A DNA stretch of 64,000 nt from an uncultured Spirochaetota bacterium (GCA_944390005.1 CALXOJ010000001.1:270363-334362), one strand, 5' to 3'. Positions 17,802-26,050 are shown, counted from the stretch's first letter. Made by a program: numbers and translations. The notes: a model not told the origin generated them from the letters alone.

Positions 17802-18592
17802 AACGAGTTTTGATTCTTTTAATGGCAGCGCTCGCCGTTTCCGGATTCGCTTCGAACGCCGAAAAACGCATTGCCGAAGCTGAAAAATTTTTTCGGGAAG
17901 GTTTGGATTTAATGAAAACCGACGCTTCGGCGTCAGCCGCCGCATTTGAGAAAAGTGAAGCGCTTTACCGCGCATCGGCAGCCGAATTTCCCAATGCGGC
18001 GGTTTATCTTTGCCTCGGGAATACGGCGTTTTTACGCCATGATTTTCCAAAAGCCGTTTATTATTATCGGCAATCGCAGTCATTCCGCGATAACGCCTCT
18101 GTCCGCACCGCTTTAAACGCGGCTCGGCTGCGTTTAAACGAAGAGATTGAAGTTCCGATTCAGGTAAAGATTTTCGAGACTGTCTTTTTCCCCCATTACC
18201 GTATTCCGTTTTCCGTGCGGGCGGCGGTGCTGCCATTGCTGCTTTTCGGTTTGTCGTTGATTGCCGCATCGGCATTGATTCATGGCGGATGGGGACGGAA
18301 AAAGGCGGCCGCAGTCGTTGTGGCTTTTCTTTTGGCCGCGGACTTCCTTTCCGTGACTGTGACCGTTGCTGAAAAAACCTTCCGCAGGGAAGGGGTCATT
18401 TTGAGTGAAACCGAAGGCCGCTCCGGCAACCACCTTGCTTACGACCCCGCTTACCTGCGCCCGGTTCCGGCAGGAAGTGAAGTGAGAGTCATCGACGAAC
18501 GATTCGGTTGGCTGCAAATTGTTTTACGAGACCGTTCTCGCTGTTGGGTCCCAAAAGAAGCGGTTTCACTGATCGGCGATTCGCCGCAGTAA
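17798..18592 (+). CDS. batE: BatE, TPR and SH3-like membrane protein
   Basis: 264 aa. After a signal peptide it has TPR-like repeats (about 20-110), two membrane helices (about 140-160 and 168-188) and a C-terminal SH3-like domain (VPAGSEVRVIDERFGWLQIVLRDRSRCWVPKEAV). It is the last gene of the operon. Its final 27 bases overlap the 3' end of coaBC on the opposite strand, so the two converge with no room for a separate terminator. Confidence 0.87.
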   Translation: MKRVLILLMAALAVSGFASNAEKRIAEAEKFFREGLDLMKTDASASAAAFEKSEALYRASAAEFPNAAVYLCLGNTAFLRHDFPKAVYYYRQSQSFRDNASVRTALNAARLRLNEEIEVPIQVKIFETVFFPHYRIPFSVRAAVLPLLLFGLSLIAASALIHGGWGRKKAAAVVVAFLLAADFLSVTVTVAEKTFRREGVILSETEGRSGNHLAYDPAYLRPVPAGSEVRVIDERFGWLQIVLRDRSRCWVPKEAVSLIGDSPQ

Positions 18593-19819
18593 AATTTCGG
18601 CAGCTGAAGTTTTGGAAACAAAACCCGTATCGCTGACCGTTCCGTCTGCGGAAATAATCAGCAATCGGTTCGTGTCTGTTTCGAATCCGCATCCGGGCGC
18701 GGAAACGTCATTGACAGCGATAAAATCGGCTCCGGCTTTTTTCATACGACGCACGGCATCTTCGCGGAGAAGCGTTTCATCGGATTGCGGCAGTGCGCGG
18801 AAAGCAGTGATTTGACTTTCGGGCGACAGTGTGCGGAGGCGGTCGAGAATTTTGACGGTCGGCACCAACGTCACGGAGAGTCGGTCGTTTTCATGGGTCG
18901 AAATTTTTCCTTTGAAGGGAACTTCCGGCTTCCAGTCGCCGACAGCCGCGGCGGCGATGATGCGGTCGTATTTGGTTTCCTTTAACGCGGCTTCGACGGC
19001 GGCAGCCATTTGATCGGCGGTCTCCGTCTTGATAATGCGCACACTTTCCGGCAGTCGGCACGCCGTTTTTCCAGCAATCAGCGTTACATCCGCACCTGCC
19101 CGCTGCGCTGCTTCGGCAACAGCTGCCCCCATTTTCCCGCTGGAATTGTTGGTAATCACTCGTACATTGTCAAGATATTCAACGGTGCGTCCTGTTGTGA
19201 CAAGAATTCGTTCTCCTTGCAGAAAACGGTCCGAGCAGGAGAGTGTCAGCCGGGTTTTAACCTCCTTCAGAATTGTCTCTTCGTCAGGAATTTTGGCTTT
19301 TCCTTCTTCCATTCGGGGGGCGAGTATCGAAACGCCCCAACTGCGTAATCGGCTGAGGTTTTCTTTAACGGCGGGATGGCGGAACATCGGTTCATGCATG
19401 GATGGAACCAAGATAATCGGAATTCCTTCACCGAGTGCGGTTGTCGCAAAAGTCGTAACGGGAGTGTCATCGATTCCGCATGCGATTTTTCCGACAGTGT
19501 TGGCGGTCGCCGGTGCAATCAGCAGTAAATCGGCCTTCGTCGCCGTATTCCCCGCGAAACAAACGTGTTCGACATCGCCGGTTAATTCGAGAATCGGTTT
19601 GCGTCCGGTCGCCCAGTGCAGCAGCTGCGGAGAAACAAGCTCGGCAGCCGCATGGCTCATAACAGGAATGATTTCTGCTCCGTGACGCATCAACAGCCGC
19701 GACAGTTCGATGCTTTTCAGAACGGCAACGCTGCCGCAAAGCGCCAGCACGATGCGTTTGCCTTTTAGATCGGAAGAAAGAGTTCCGATGATATCGGCTG
19801 ACGGGTGAGGTTCATGCAT
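18566..19819 (-). CDS. coaBC: CoaBC (Dfp), archaeal-type phosphopantothenoylcysteine synthase/decarboxylase
   Basis: Converts 4'-phosphopantothenate to 4'-phosphopantetheine, 417 aa. The N-terminal flavin decarboxylase half has TGDVEHV and PSMHEPM in place of the PxMNxxM of E. coli. The flap reads APRMEEGKAKIPDEE and lacks the usual Cys, as I recall for the Methanocaldococcus Dfp. The C-terminal ligase half starts near residue 195 (LVTTGRTVEYLDNVRVITN) and has AAAVGDWKP. It overlaps the upstream decarboxylase gene by 8 bases and is last in the CoA operon. The archaeal likeness is judged by remembered motifs and should be tested by phylogeny. Confidence 0.9.
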   Translation of the reverse strand: MHEPHPSADIIGTLSSDLKGKRIVLALCGSVAVLKSIELSRLLMRHGAEIIPVMSHAAAELVSPQLLHWATGRKPILELTGDVEHVCFAGNTATKADLLLIAPATANTVGKIACGIDDTPVTTFATTALGEGIPIILVPSMHEPMFRHPAVKENLSRLRSWGVSILAPRMEEGKAKIPDEETILKEVKTRLTLSCSDRFLQGERILVTTGRTVEYLDNVRVITNNSSGKMGAAVAEAAQRAGADVTLIAGKTACRLPESVRIIKTETADQMAAAVEAALKETKYDRIIAAAAVGDWKPEVPFKGKISTHENDRLSVTLVPTVKILDRLRTLSPESQITAFRALPQSDETLLREDAVRRMKKAGADFIAVNDVSAPGCGFETDTNRLLIISADGTVSDTGFVSKTSAAEILLRRIADQ

Positions 19820-20981
19820 TTTCTGTCTCCGTAATTTTTCGTAAATCGCGTAAAAAACAGCGCACAGCCTTTTCCGTCACATGGGGCATGACGACGATGC
19901 GCAGATATTCACCGAAGAAAGAGAGCGCCCAGCCTTTCGCCCGCAGCCGCTTAGAAAGGATTTCGTTGTCGGTTTTTGTCGAACAAAAAGCGACAACATT
20001 GAGTTCCGGTTCTTTTACACAGCGGATTCCGTCGATTTGATTCAAACGTTCGGCGAGCGAATGGGCGAGGAGCATTGATTTTTTGACAATTTTGACATAA
20101 CCGCTTTCGCCAAGTCTGACAATTTGCGCCCAATCGGCCAAAACCGCTGCGCCGCTGCGGGTTCCGACGAGTGTCAGGTGCTTTGTTTTTCCTCCGGAGA
20201 GATAAGAGACGGGAAAGGCGGCTCGTTCGGCAATTTCAGCCGAACGGTATAAAATGCAGCCGCCGGGAGTGACGCCCCGTCCCATTTTGTGGGGATCGAT
20301 GGTGACGGATGAGACGCCGGGAATCGAAAAATCAAACGGTTTGGAGGGGAAACCCGCTTTTTCCAAAAACGGCAGGACAAAACCGCCGAAAGCGGCGTCC
20401 GTATGAAGATAAACGCCGTGTTTTTCGGCTAACGCTCCCAGAGCGGGAATATCGTCGACCGCTCCGGTTCCCGTGGTTCCGGCAATACCGATCAGCGCCA
20501 ATGTGTTTTCCGTTATCGCGGCGGCGGCGGCTTCAACGTCAATCGAAAAATCTTCTTTATGAGGAATGAAAATCAGTTTAAGATCCATCATTTCGGCCGC
20601 TTTGATAAACGAAAAGTGAGCACAGTCGGAGAGAATCACCTCCCTTCGGTTCGACGGCGACAGTTTTTTTGCTGTCAGCAGCGCCAGAATGTTGGCTTCC
20701 GTTCCTCCCGTCGTGAAAACTCCGGCCGCATGCGGATTTCCGAGCAGGGAACCGAGCATTTCAACCGCCTGCTGTTCGATTTTTGCCGTTCCCGGACACA
20801 GTCCCGGATCGCCGAGGTTTTTCCCAATATAACGGCGGAAAATACGGCTGCAAAACGCCGGAGGATCGGAACACATACTGCCGATGATTTTTCCGCTTCG
20901 GAACGACAAATCCTGCTGCAATTCTTTTCTCAGAATGCGGTCAATTTTTGATTTTGTAAACGGTTTTTTAGGAAAAATCAT
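19812..20981 (-). CDS. MfnA-type PLP decarboxylase, probable aspartate 1-decarboxylase
   Basis: 389-aa group II PLP decarboxylase. The PLP Lys is in TIDPHKMGRG. FTTGGTEANILALLTA and LHTDAAFGGF match the archaeal MfnA family. MfnA proteins decarboxylate tyrosine in methanogens and aspartate in Thermococcales. In this operon beta-alanine supply for phosphopantothenate is the obvious job, replacing pyruvoyl PanD; the substrate is inferred from context. Its ATG shares one base with the panB stop (TGATG), and its stop overlaps the coaBC start. Confidence 0.85.
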   Translation of the reverse strand: MIFPKKPFTKSKIDRILRKELQQDLSFRSGKIIGSMCSDPPAFCSRIFRRYIGKNLGDPGLCPGTAKIEQQAVEMLGSLLGNPHAAGVFTTGGTEANILALLTAKKLSPSNRREVILSDCAHFSFIKAAEMMDLKLIFIPHKEDFSIDVEAAAAAITENTLALIGIAGTTGTGAVDDIPALGALAEKHGVYLHTDAAFGGFVLPFLEKAGFPSKPFDFSIPGVSSVTIDPHKMGRGVTPGGCILYRSAEIAERAAFPVSYLSGGKTKHLTLVGTRSGAAVLADWAQIVRLGESGYVKIVKKSMLLAHSLAERLNQIDGIRCVKEPELNVVAFCSTKTDNEILSKRLRAKGWALSFFGEYLRIVVMPHVTEKAVRCFLRDLRKITETENA

Positions 20982-21748
20982 CAGCGGTACGACTCGTTTT
21001 GTGAGGGATAATCGCCTGAGCGGACGTCGCAGATGAATGATTGAACCGCTTTGATGATAACAGAGGAGAGTTCAGCATATCGTCTCACGAATTTGGCGCC
21101 TTTTTCTTCTTTGAGACCGAGCATATCGTTGACGACAAGGACTTGTCCGTCGCAGTCTCTGCCGGAGCCGATTCCGATGGTCGGAATGGAGAGCGATTCC
21201 GTAATTTCTGCCGCCAATGCGGAAGAGGTGCATTCGATGACTGTCATGACGGCACCTTCTTCCTGAAGAGCGGCCGCTTCGTTTTTGAGTTTTATTTGTT
21301 CACTCTCTTCTTTGCCGCGGACTTTGAAGTTGTCAGCCGTTTGCGGAAGGAGTCCGATGTGGGCGCACACGGGAATTCCGGCTTCGGTAAGCGTTCGGAC
21401 AATTCCTTTGCAGTAGCCTTCCAGTTTGACGCCGTCGGCGCCCGCTTCAATCAAACGGCGGGCGTTGGCAACGGCACTTTCCGGAGTTTCATAGCTGAGA
21501 TGCGGCATATCGGTCCATATAAACGCGTTCGGGGCGCCAGCTCGGACGGATCGGGTGTGGTAAACCATCTGTTCTACCGTTACTTCTCTTGTAGATGAAA
21601 CGCCTTGGAACACATTCCCCAAACTGTCGCCGACAAGGATACAGTCGATACCGGCTTTTTCAAGCAAGGAAGCGAACGCCGCGTCGTAGGCGGTCAGCAT
21701 TGTCAGCCGTTCGCCCGTTTCTCGGTATTTCCCGAAACTTCGTTTCAT
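20981..21748 (-). CDS. panB: 3-methyl-2-oxobutanoate hydroxymethyltransferase
   Basis: 255 aa. Makes ketopantoate from 2-oxoisovalerate and methylene-tetrahydrofolate. Hallmarks are MLTAYDAAFASLLEKAGID, ILVGDSLGNV, metal-binding Asp positions and GIPVCAHIGLLPQ, with SIPTIGIGSGRDCDGQVLVVNDMLGL at the C-terminal side. It overlaps the PPS gene upstream by 4 bases and the decarboxylase gene downstream by 1. Ketopantoate reductase, the next enzyme, is not in the window. Confidence 0.95.
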   Translation of the reverse strand: MKRSFGKYRETGERLTMLTAYDAAFASLLEKAGIDCILVGDSLGNVFQGVSSTREVTVEQMVYHTRSVRAGAPNAFIWTDMPHLSYETPESAVANARRLIEAGADGVKLEGYCKGIVRTLTEAGIPVCAHIGLLPQTADNFKVRGKEESEQIKLKNEAAALQEEGAVMTVIECTSSALAAEITESLSIPTIGIGSGRDCDGQVLVVNDMLGLKEEKGAKFVRRYAELSSVIIKAVQSFICDVRSGDYPSQNESYR

Positions 21749-22494
21749 AAAATTCCCCTGACGGCTTTCTCCGCCTCTTTCAGAATGGCCGTATTATCGT
21801 ATTCATCAAGAATTTTTTTGCGTTCTTCTCCGGAGAGTGCAGCCGTTTCCTGCAGCTTGCGGATTAAAAGCGGCAGAGCGCGGGTGATGTTGTCGACAAT
21901 GGTGATTGTTCCCGAAACAGCCGTGCGCGAAAGCGGGTTCAGGTCGATAACGACGGTTTTTTTTCCTTCGCGGACAAGGGCTTCGGCGCGGTCGCCGTCT
22001 TCCAATGGGATCATCACTGTATCGGCCGCTGCAATTCCGTTGCGGTCGACGATACGCCGTGCGTGGTCGAGCGATGAAAGCCGCAGCGTATCGGATTTTT
22101 TGACTCCCAAAACGGTTTTGACTCCGTGTTTTTTCAAATGCTTCAGAATTGCTTTTTCCCGTTTCGGTGTGCGGTAAAACAGATTGATTTCGATACCAAT
22201 CGGAGAAATCCGTTCGATTTCGGCAATTTCATCGGGACACAACGCCGCAGCGTTTCCGTTGACCGAGAAAACCGGCCGTTCGGATTCGAAAATCAAAGCC
22301 GCCGCCGCTTCAATCGCTTTCAACGCAAACGGTTTCGTCTCTTCTCCCAACAGATAATCGAACGCTTCTCCTCGACCGTGGGCAATCAATCCCGATTCGG
22401 CGACAATCGATTTTTTTCCGCCTTCCGTAATCAAATGACGCATCAAAAGAGAGCGGTAGCGCGGATGGCTCGGCGGAACGTCTTTAAAACTCAT
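21745..22494 (-). CDS. pps: Archaeal-type 4-phosphopantoate--beta-alanine ligase (phosphopantothenate synthetase)
   Basis: 249 aa. Joins 4-phosphopantoate and beta-alanine to 4'-phosphopantothenate in the archaeal CoA route, where it does the job of bacterial PanC after phosphorylation. Recognised by the dense family motifs PPSHPRYRSLLMR, GLIAHGRGEAFDYLLGE, VFSVNGNAAAL, IEINLFYRTPKRE, MIPLEDGDRAEALV and VIDLNPLSRTA. Length is normal for the family. The ATG overlaps the end of the pantoate kinase gene (ATGA), which binds the two steps into one translational unit. No classical panC is seen in the window. Confidence 0.93.
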   Translation of the reverse strand: MSFKDVPPSHPRYRSLLMRHLITEGGKKSIVAESGLIAHGRGEAFDYLLGEETKPFALKAIEAAAALIFESERPVFSVNGNAAALCPDEIAEIERISPIGIEINLFYRTPKREKAILKHLKKHGVKTVLGVKKSDTLRLSSLDHARRIVDRNGIAAADTVMIPLEDGDRAEALVREGKKTVVIDLNPLSRTAVSGTITIVDNITRALPLLIRKLQETAALSGEERKKILDEYDNTAILKEAEKAVRGIL

Positions 22495-23393
22495 CGGATT
22501 CTGGCTCCTTTTTCGGAAACGGTTGAAATGAGTATATCACTTTTGAGATTCTTTTTCAGCATTTTTTTCAATTTTTGCGCTTCTCTTTTATCGAAACAAA
22601 AGGTGTAGACGCCGTCTCCGAACATCAGCATGGCGGCTCGTTTACCGTATTTTTCCAAAAGTGCGGCTGCTTTGCGTCCGTTTTCGGAAAAAAGAGCAGC
22701 TTCCGTCGAAAAATCGGCTGCCTCGGTTAAAAATCGCTGCGGAGTCGGGTCGTTTTGAAGGCGCAGCAGTCGTTCGCCTGCGGAGCGATTGATTCGTTCG
22801 CGAACGAGTGGGTCTGAAAGTGAGCGCACCGTTGAAAGCGGTCCGAAAAGTGCAAATACAACATAAATCGTTTCATTTGGGAAAAATCCGTCAATCAATC
22901 CGAATGGCGGAGCGCCCGCTTTCAGCCGCAGTTCGAAACCGCCTCTCTGTTCACCGACGACGGTTCCCAATCCGGTTCGGCACAAAACATCGGCGGTATG
23001 GGCAACGCCGGCGGTTTGATCTTCATTGAGAGGGGTGCCGTAAAGACGGTTCAGAGCCAAAGCGAGACTTAAGGCGCCTGCTCCCGAAGTTCCGAATCCT
23101 GCCCCCTGAGGTACTTTTACGCGGTGTTTAATTTCCAACGGTTCGGGTGAAATTTCGGCGGCGGCAAAAAACAGTTCGGCTGTCTTCAAAGAAACGGGTG
23201 CAGAGACGCGGCGTCCGTTGATACGGACGGCACTCTCCGATCGGAAACGACGTCGGCGGACAGCCGTGAAAGTTCCTCTGTCAATACAAAAACCGGCTCC
23301 CAGGGAGCCGGCCTGCAATGGATTCTCCGAGGCATCTTTGATTGTAAAAAATCCCGTTATGTGAGCGGGGCAGAAGGATTTTGCTCTGCGCAT
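22491..23393 (-). CDS. pok: Archaeal-type pantoate kinase (GHMP family)
   Basis: 300 aa. Phosphorylates pantoate to 4-phosphopantoate. The N-terminal AKSFCPAHITGFF and the segment GSLGAGFCIDRG are signatures of archaeal PoK. The GHMP ATP loop is KVPQGAGFGTSGAGALSLALALN (split motif PQGAGFGTSGAGA, about residues 93-105). The ATG has no Shine-Dalgarno; TATACT (23399-23404) ends five bases upstream with TTTACT 17 bases before it, so the mRNA may be leaderless. The coding strand has a terminator-like hairpin about 85 bases into the gene. It is followed by PPS with a 4-base overlap. Confidence 0.92.
   Translation of the reverse strand: MRRAKSFCPAHITGFFTIKDASENPLQAGSLGAGFCIDRGTFTAVRRRRFRSESAVRINGRRVSAPVSLKTAELFFAAAEISPEPLEIKHRVKVPQGAGFGTSGAGALSLALALNRLYGTPLNEDQTAGVAHTADVLCRTGLGTVVGEQRGGFELRLKAGAPPFGLIDGFFPNETIYVVFALFGPLSTVRSLSDPLVRERINRSAGERLLRLQNDPTPQRFLTEAADFSTEAALFSENGRKAAALLEKYGKRAAMLMFGDGVYTFCFDKREAQKLKKMLKKNLKSDILISTVSEKGARIR
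23286..23311 (-). terminator. Terminator-like hairpin inside the pantoate kinase gene
   Basis: On the coding strand an 8-bp all G/C-type stem (CCGGCTCC / GGAGCCGG, loop CTG) is followed by TTTTTGTATT. It looks like an intrinsic terminator within the first 110 bases of the gene. It coincides with the conserved AGSLGAGF codons, so it may be chance. Confidence 0.3.
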
Positions 23394-23398
23394 GTCTC

Positions 23399-23427
23399 AG
23401 TATAGCGGTTTTCTTAAAAAAAGTAAA
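23399..23427 (-). promoter_or_regulatory. Candidate internal promoter of the CoA operon (before pok)
   Basis: Minus strand TTTACT (23422-23427), 17 bases, TATACT (23399-23404), then five bases to the pok ATG. It fills exactly the gap between the acyltransferase stop and pok. Confidence 0.45.
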
Positions 23428-24363
23428 TCAGACCCACTTATCGATTTCCTGCGGATTGGCAATGATCTCAGCAATTCGGTCTTGGAACGGCAGCAGTTGG
23501 CCGAAATCAACGGCTCTGTGGTCGAAGGTGCAGCAAATCGGCAAGATCTTGCGGATTCCGATTTGTTGTTTGCCGTTTGCATCGGTATACACTCCCGGAC
23601 GATCCTGCAGAGCATTTAAACCGATGACAAAAACCTGCGGCGCGATGATTTCAAGGACGGTGACGGCGCCTTTTTGGTGGCGGTTGATGGAGCCGATATT
23701 CGAAACCAAGGTTGTTGCTCCGAAAATATCGGCAGGCGTCAGTCTGTCTTTTTCCGGAATTTTATAGTACTCTTTGCGTCGTTGCCTGGAAATCCGGCGG
23801 ACTCTGTGTTTGCCGATTAAATTCGGAATGATCTGTTTCAACGATGAAAATTTCAGGCTTTTTAAATCCGAAATTTTTTCTCCGAAACTGACTTTGTACA
23901 GCAGCTCTTCGAGAATAGTGTTTTTCAGACGGCGGGCGATATCGTTGATGTAATCAGTGATTTCATGGAGATTTTTGTTGCCGACGTCTTTGACAATGGG
24001 AGTGAACATATCACCGCTGTCAAGCATCCACGGAAGGGCAATGTTGATTTCTTTCGCGATTTTGTGTGTGCCGCGCGCTGTCGATGCTGAATACTCCAAA
24101 TTGGCATTGAGTTCCGGAGCAGCCTTTAACCCCTCGGCAATCACTTTTAACATCAGTGTATTGAACGAAATTTTCCCGTTTTTCGAAAAGCGTTCTTTGT
24201 TGTCTTGAAAATACTGAAAAAAATCGGTCATATCCGGTTCGTAAACGTAAGAAACGTGGGGAATTTCGTTCCACGATTTTTGCGTCATGTAGGCGACCAT
24301 TTTTCTCTGAATTCCGAAAATCCGCTTTTCGATAAAGGTGATTCCTCTTCCCATTTGGCTCAT
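23428..24363 (-). CDS. Stand-alone 2-oxoacid dehydrogenase-type acyltransferase (E2 catalytic domain, no lipoyl domain)
   Basis: 311 aa. Resembles the catalytic domain of E2 dihydrolipoamide acyltransferases: VSYVYEPDMTDFF near the start, EINIALPWMLDSGDMFTPIVKDV in the middle, and the catalytic FDHRAVDFGQLLPF near residue 285 with the HxxxD pair. The lipoyl and E1/E3-binding domains normally found before it are absent, and residues about 165-215 are a long basic insertion. It may use CoA thioesters, which would suit a place at the head of the CoA operon, but its acyl group and acceptor are unknown. AAGGAG precedes the ATG. The gap to pok is 34 bases. Confidence 0.75.
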   Translation of the reverse strand: MSQMGRGITFIEKRIFGIQRKMVAYMTQKSWNEIPHVSYVYEPDMTDFFQYFQDNKERFSKNGKISFNTLMLKVIAEGLKAAPELNANLEYSASTARGTHKIAKEINIALPWMLDSGDMFTPIVKDVGNKNLHEITDYINDIARRLKNTILEELLYKVSFGEKISDLKSLKFSSLKQIIPNLIGKHRVRRISRQRRKEYYKIPEKDRLTPADIFGATTLVSNIGSINRHQKGAVTVLEIIAPQVFVIGLNALQDRPGVYTDANGKQQIGIRKILPICCTFDHRAVDFGQLLPFQDRIAEIIANPQEIDKWV

Positions 24364-24466
24364 AGTATTCTCCTTAATGTGAATATTATAACCGATTTTT
24401 GATTGAAAAAAAAGAAAGTGCTATTAAAAAATACAGGAAAAATGATATAATGCGATGAGGTGAGTT
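24364..24466. promoter_or_regulatory. Divergent promoter region, CoA operon / pyrBI
   Basis: Minus strand: TATAAT at 24385-24390 ahead of the acyltransferase, with AAGGAG before its ATG. Plus strand: extended -10 TGATATAAT (24443-24451) ahead of pyrBI with TTAAAA about 16 bases upstream, then GAGGTGA before the ATG. No pyrimidine attenuator hairpin is seen. Confidence 0.5.
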
Positions 24467-26050
24467 ATGTGCGCGCGGTTTAAAGGTCGCAGTCTATCGG
24501 TCATTAATGATTTAAGCGTAGAAGAACAGATTTTCTTATATCAAAAGACACGCGAATTGAAAGAAGCGTACAAAGCGGGGGAGGGACTTGATGCGTTCCG
24601 TTTGAAAAATCCGGAAGCGTCCTTTTACCTTCTGTTCATGGAAGACAGCACTCGGACGAAGGAGAGTTTCCGCAATGCAGCGGCTTTTCACGGCGGGCGG
24701 GTCAATCTTTTCGATGCAGCCGGCTCTTCGTTTAATAAAATGGAAAGCATATCCGATACGGTCAAAATGCTGGTCGGTTACGCGCCTTCTTCAACTTTTA
24801 TCATTCGCAGCCGATTGGAAGGGTTGACGACGTTTTTGGACGATGCCCTCGGCGAGTACTGTGTTCATCACGGTATTGAAAAACCGGTTTTTATCAACGC
24901 CGGCGACGGAAAACATGAACATCCGACGCAGGAGCTTTTGGATGAGTTCAGTTTTCTCGAGCAGAAGAACTGGGATCGCAGCGCCATCCATTTAGCGATT
25001 GTCGGCGATCTTTTTCACGGCAGAACGGTCCATTCGAAGGTCAACGGTTTGAAAATTTTTGATTCTGTTCGTGTCGATTTGATAGCGCCGAAAGAGCTGA
25101 TGATGCCGGATCACTATATCGAAGAAATGAAATACAACGGCTTTTCGCTGCGGATTTTTTCTTCTATCGAAGAGTATTTGTCGCAGGATGATACGGCCGG
25201 AATTTGGTATTTCACTCGCTTGCAGTTGGAACGAATGGGCGATGAGATTTTGGAAAAAGCTGACCAACTGCGCAAAGCGGTCACATTTCGCAGCGAATTT
25301 ATGCCGCTGCTGAAGTCTGGTACGCGGTTTTATCACCCGCTGCCGCGTCATAAAGAGCATCCGACCGTGCCGACATTCCTTGATAACACCGATTTAAACG
25401 GTTGGGATGCTCAGTCGGTTAACGGATATTTTACTCGTATCATCGAAATCGGTTTGCTCAACGGTCTGTATGATGATGAGGCAGAGAAAGTGCTTCCTCC
25501 GATTTGCACAAAAGCTGCGCCGTCTCCTTCGTTTGTGAAAGAGATGCCGCTTAATCCCGAACCGAAAATTTCAGACCGCAAAGTCGGCATTAAGCCGGTT
25601 GAAAACGGGATTGTTATCGATCACATCTCCTGCGGTCCGTCCATTGAAGCGATTTGGAACAACATCGACCGAATCCGGAAAGTACTGCATTTGAATGTAC
25701 GCAGCTCTCACGGTGTTTATCATCGTAACGATCCGAACTTTTACAAAGGCATCATTTCACTTCCCGATATACTGTCTTTTTCGCAAAAAGAAGTTAAAAA
25801 GCTGGCAGCTGTTTCGCCCGGGTGCACCATTAATTTTATCCGAGATTCCCGCGTTTATAAAAAATTACGATTGGATATGCCGCCGCGTGTTTACGGATTT
25901 TCCGAAATTTCATGCAAGAACGAGGCGTGTGTTTCTCATGCTTCGCACCACGAATCGGTTATGACAGAATTTTTACAGGCCGGAGAACAGACGTTCAAGT
26001 GCAAATACTGCGAAAAGCCGTTTCACTACGACGAGATTTGGGACTTATAA
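24467..26050 (+). CDS. pyrB: Fused aspartate carbamoyltransferase, catalytic (PyrB) plus regulatory (PyrI) chain
   Basis: 527 aa. Forms carbamoyl-aspartate in pyrimidine synthesis. Residues 1 to about 345 are the catalytic chain, with carbamoyl-phosphate loop EDSTRTKESF, HEHPTQELLDEF and HPLPRHKEHP. From about 365 the PyrI-like part begins (IENG-type KPVENGIVIDHI). It ends in a zinc domain with Cys pairs CKNEAC and CKYC. Such fusions are known in Thermotoga and some spirochaetes and imply that allosteric control is built into one chain. Its last 6 bases overlap the convergent ParB-like gene. Confidence 0.95.
   Translation: MCARFKGRSLSVINDLSVEEQIFLYQKTRELKEAYKAGEGLDAFRLKNPEASFYLLFMEDSTRTKESFRNAAAFHGGRVNLFDAAGSSFNKMESISDTVKMLVGYAPSSTFIIRSRLEGLTTFLDDALGEYCVHHGIEKPVFINAGDGKHEHPTQELLDEFSFLEQKNWDRSAIHLAIVGDLFHGRTVHSKVNGLKIFDSVRVDLIAPKELMMPDHYIEEMKYNGFSLRIFSSIEEYLSQDDTAGIWYFTRLQLERMGDEILEKADQLRKAVTFRSEFMPLLKSGTRFYHPLPRHKEHPTVPTFLDNTDLNGWDAQSVNGYFTRIIEIGLLNGLYDDEAEKVLPPICTKAAPSPSFVKEMPLNPEPKISDRKVGIKPVENGIVIDHISCGPSIEAIWNNIDRIRKVLHLNVRSSHGVYHRNDPNFYKGIISLPDILSFSQKEVKKLAAVSPGCTINFIRDSRVYKKLRLDMPPRVYGFSEISCKNEACVSHASHHESVMTEFLQAGEQTFKCKYCEKPFHYDEIWDL

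Noticed and set aside
17439-18275. 278-aa minus-strand frame opposite batD/batE
   Set aside because: Shadow of two well-supported genes, Arg-rich with no recognisable domain.
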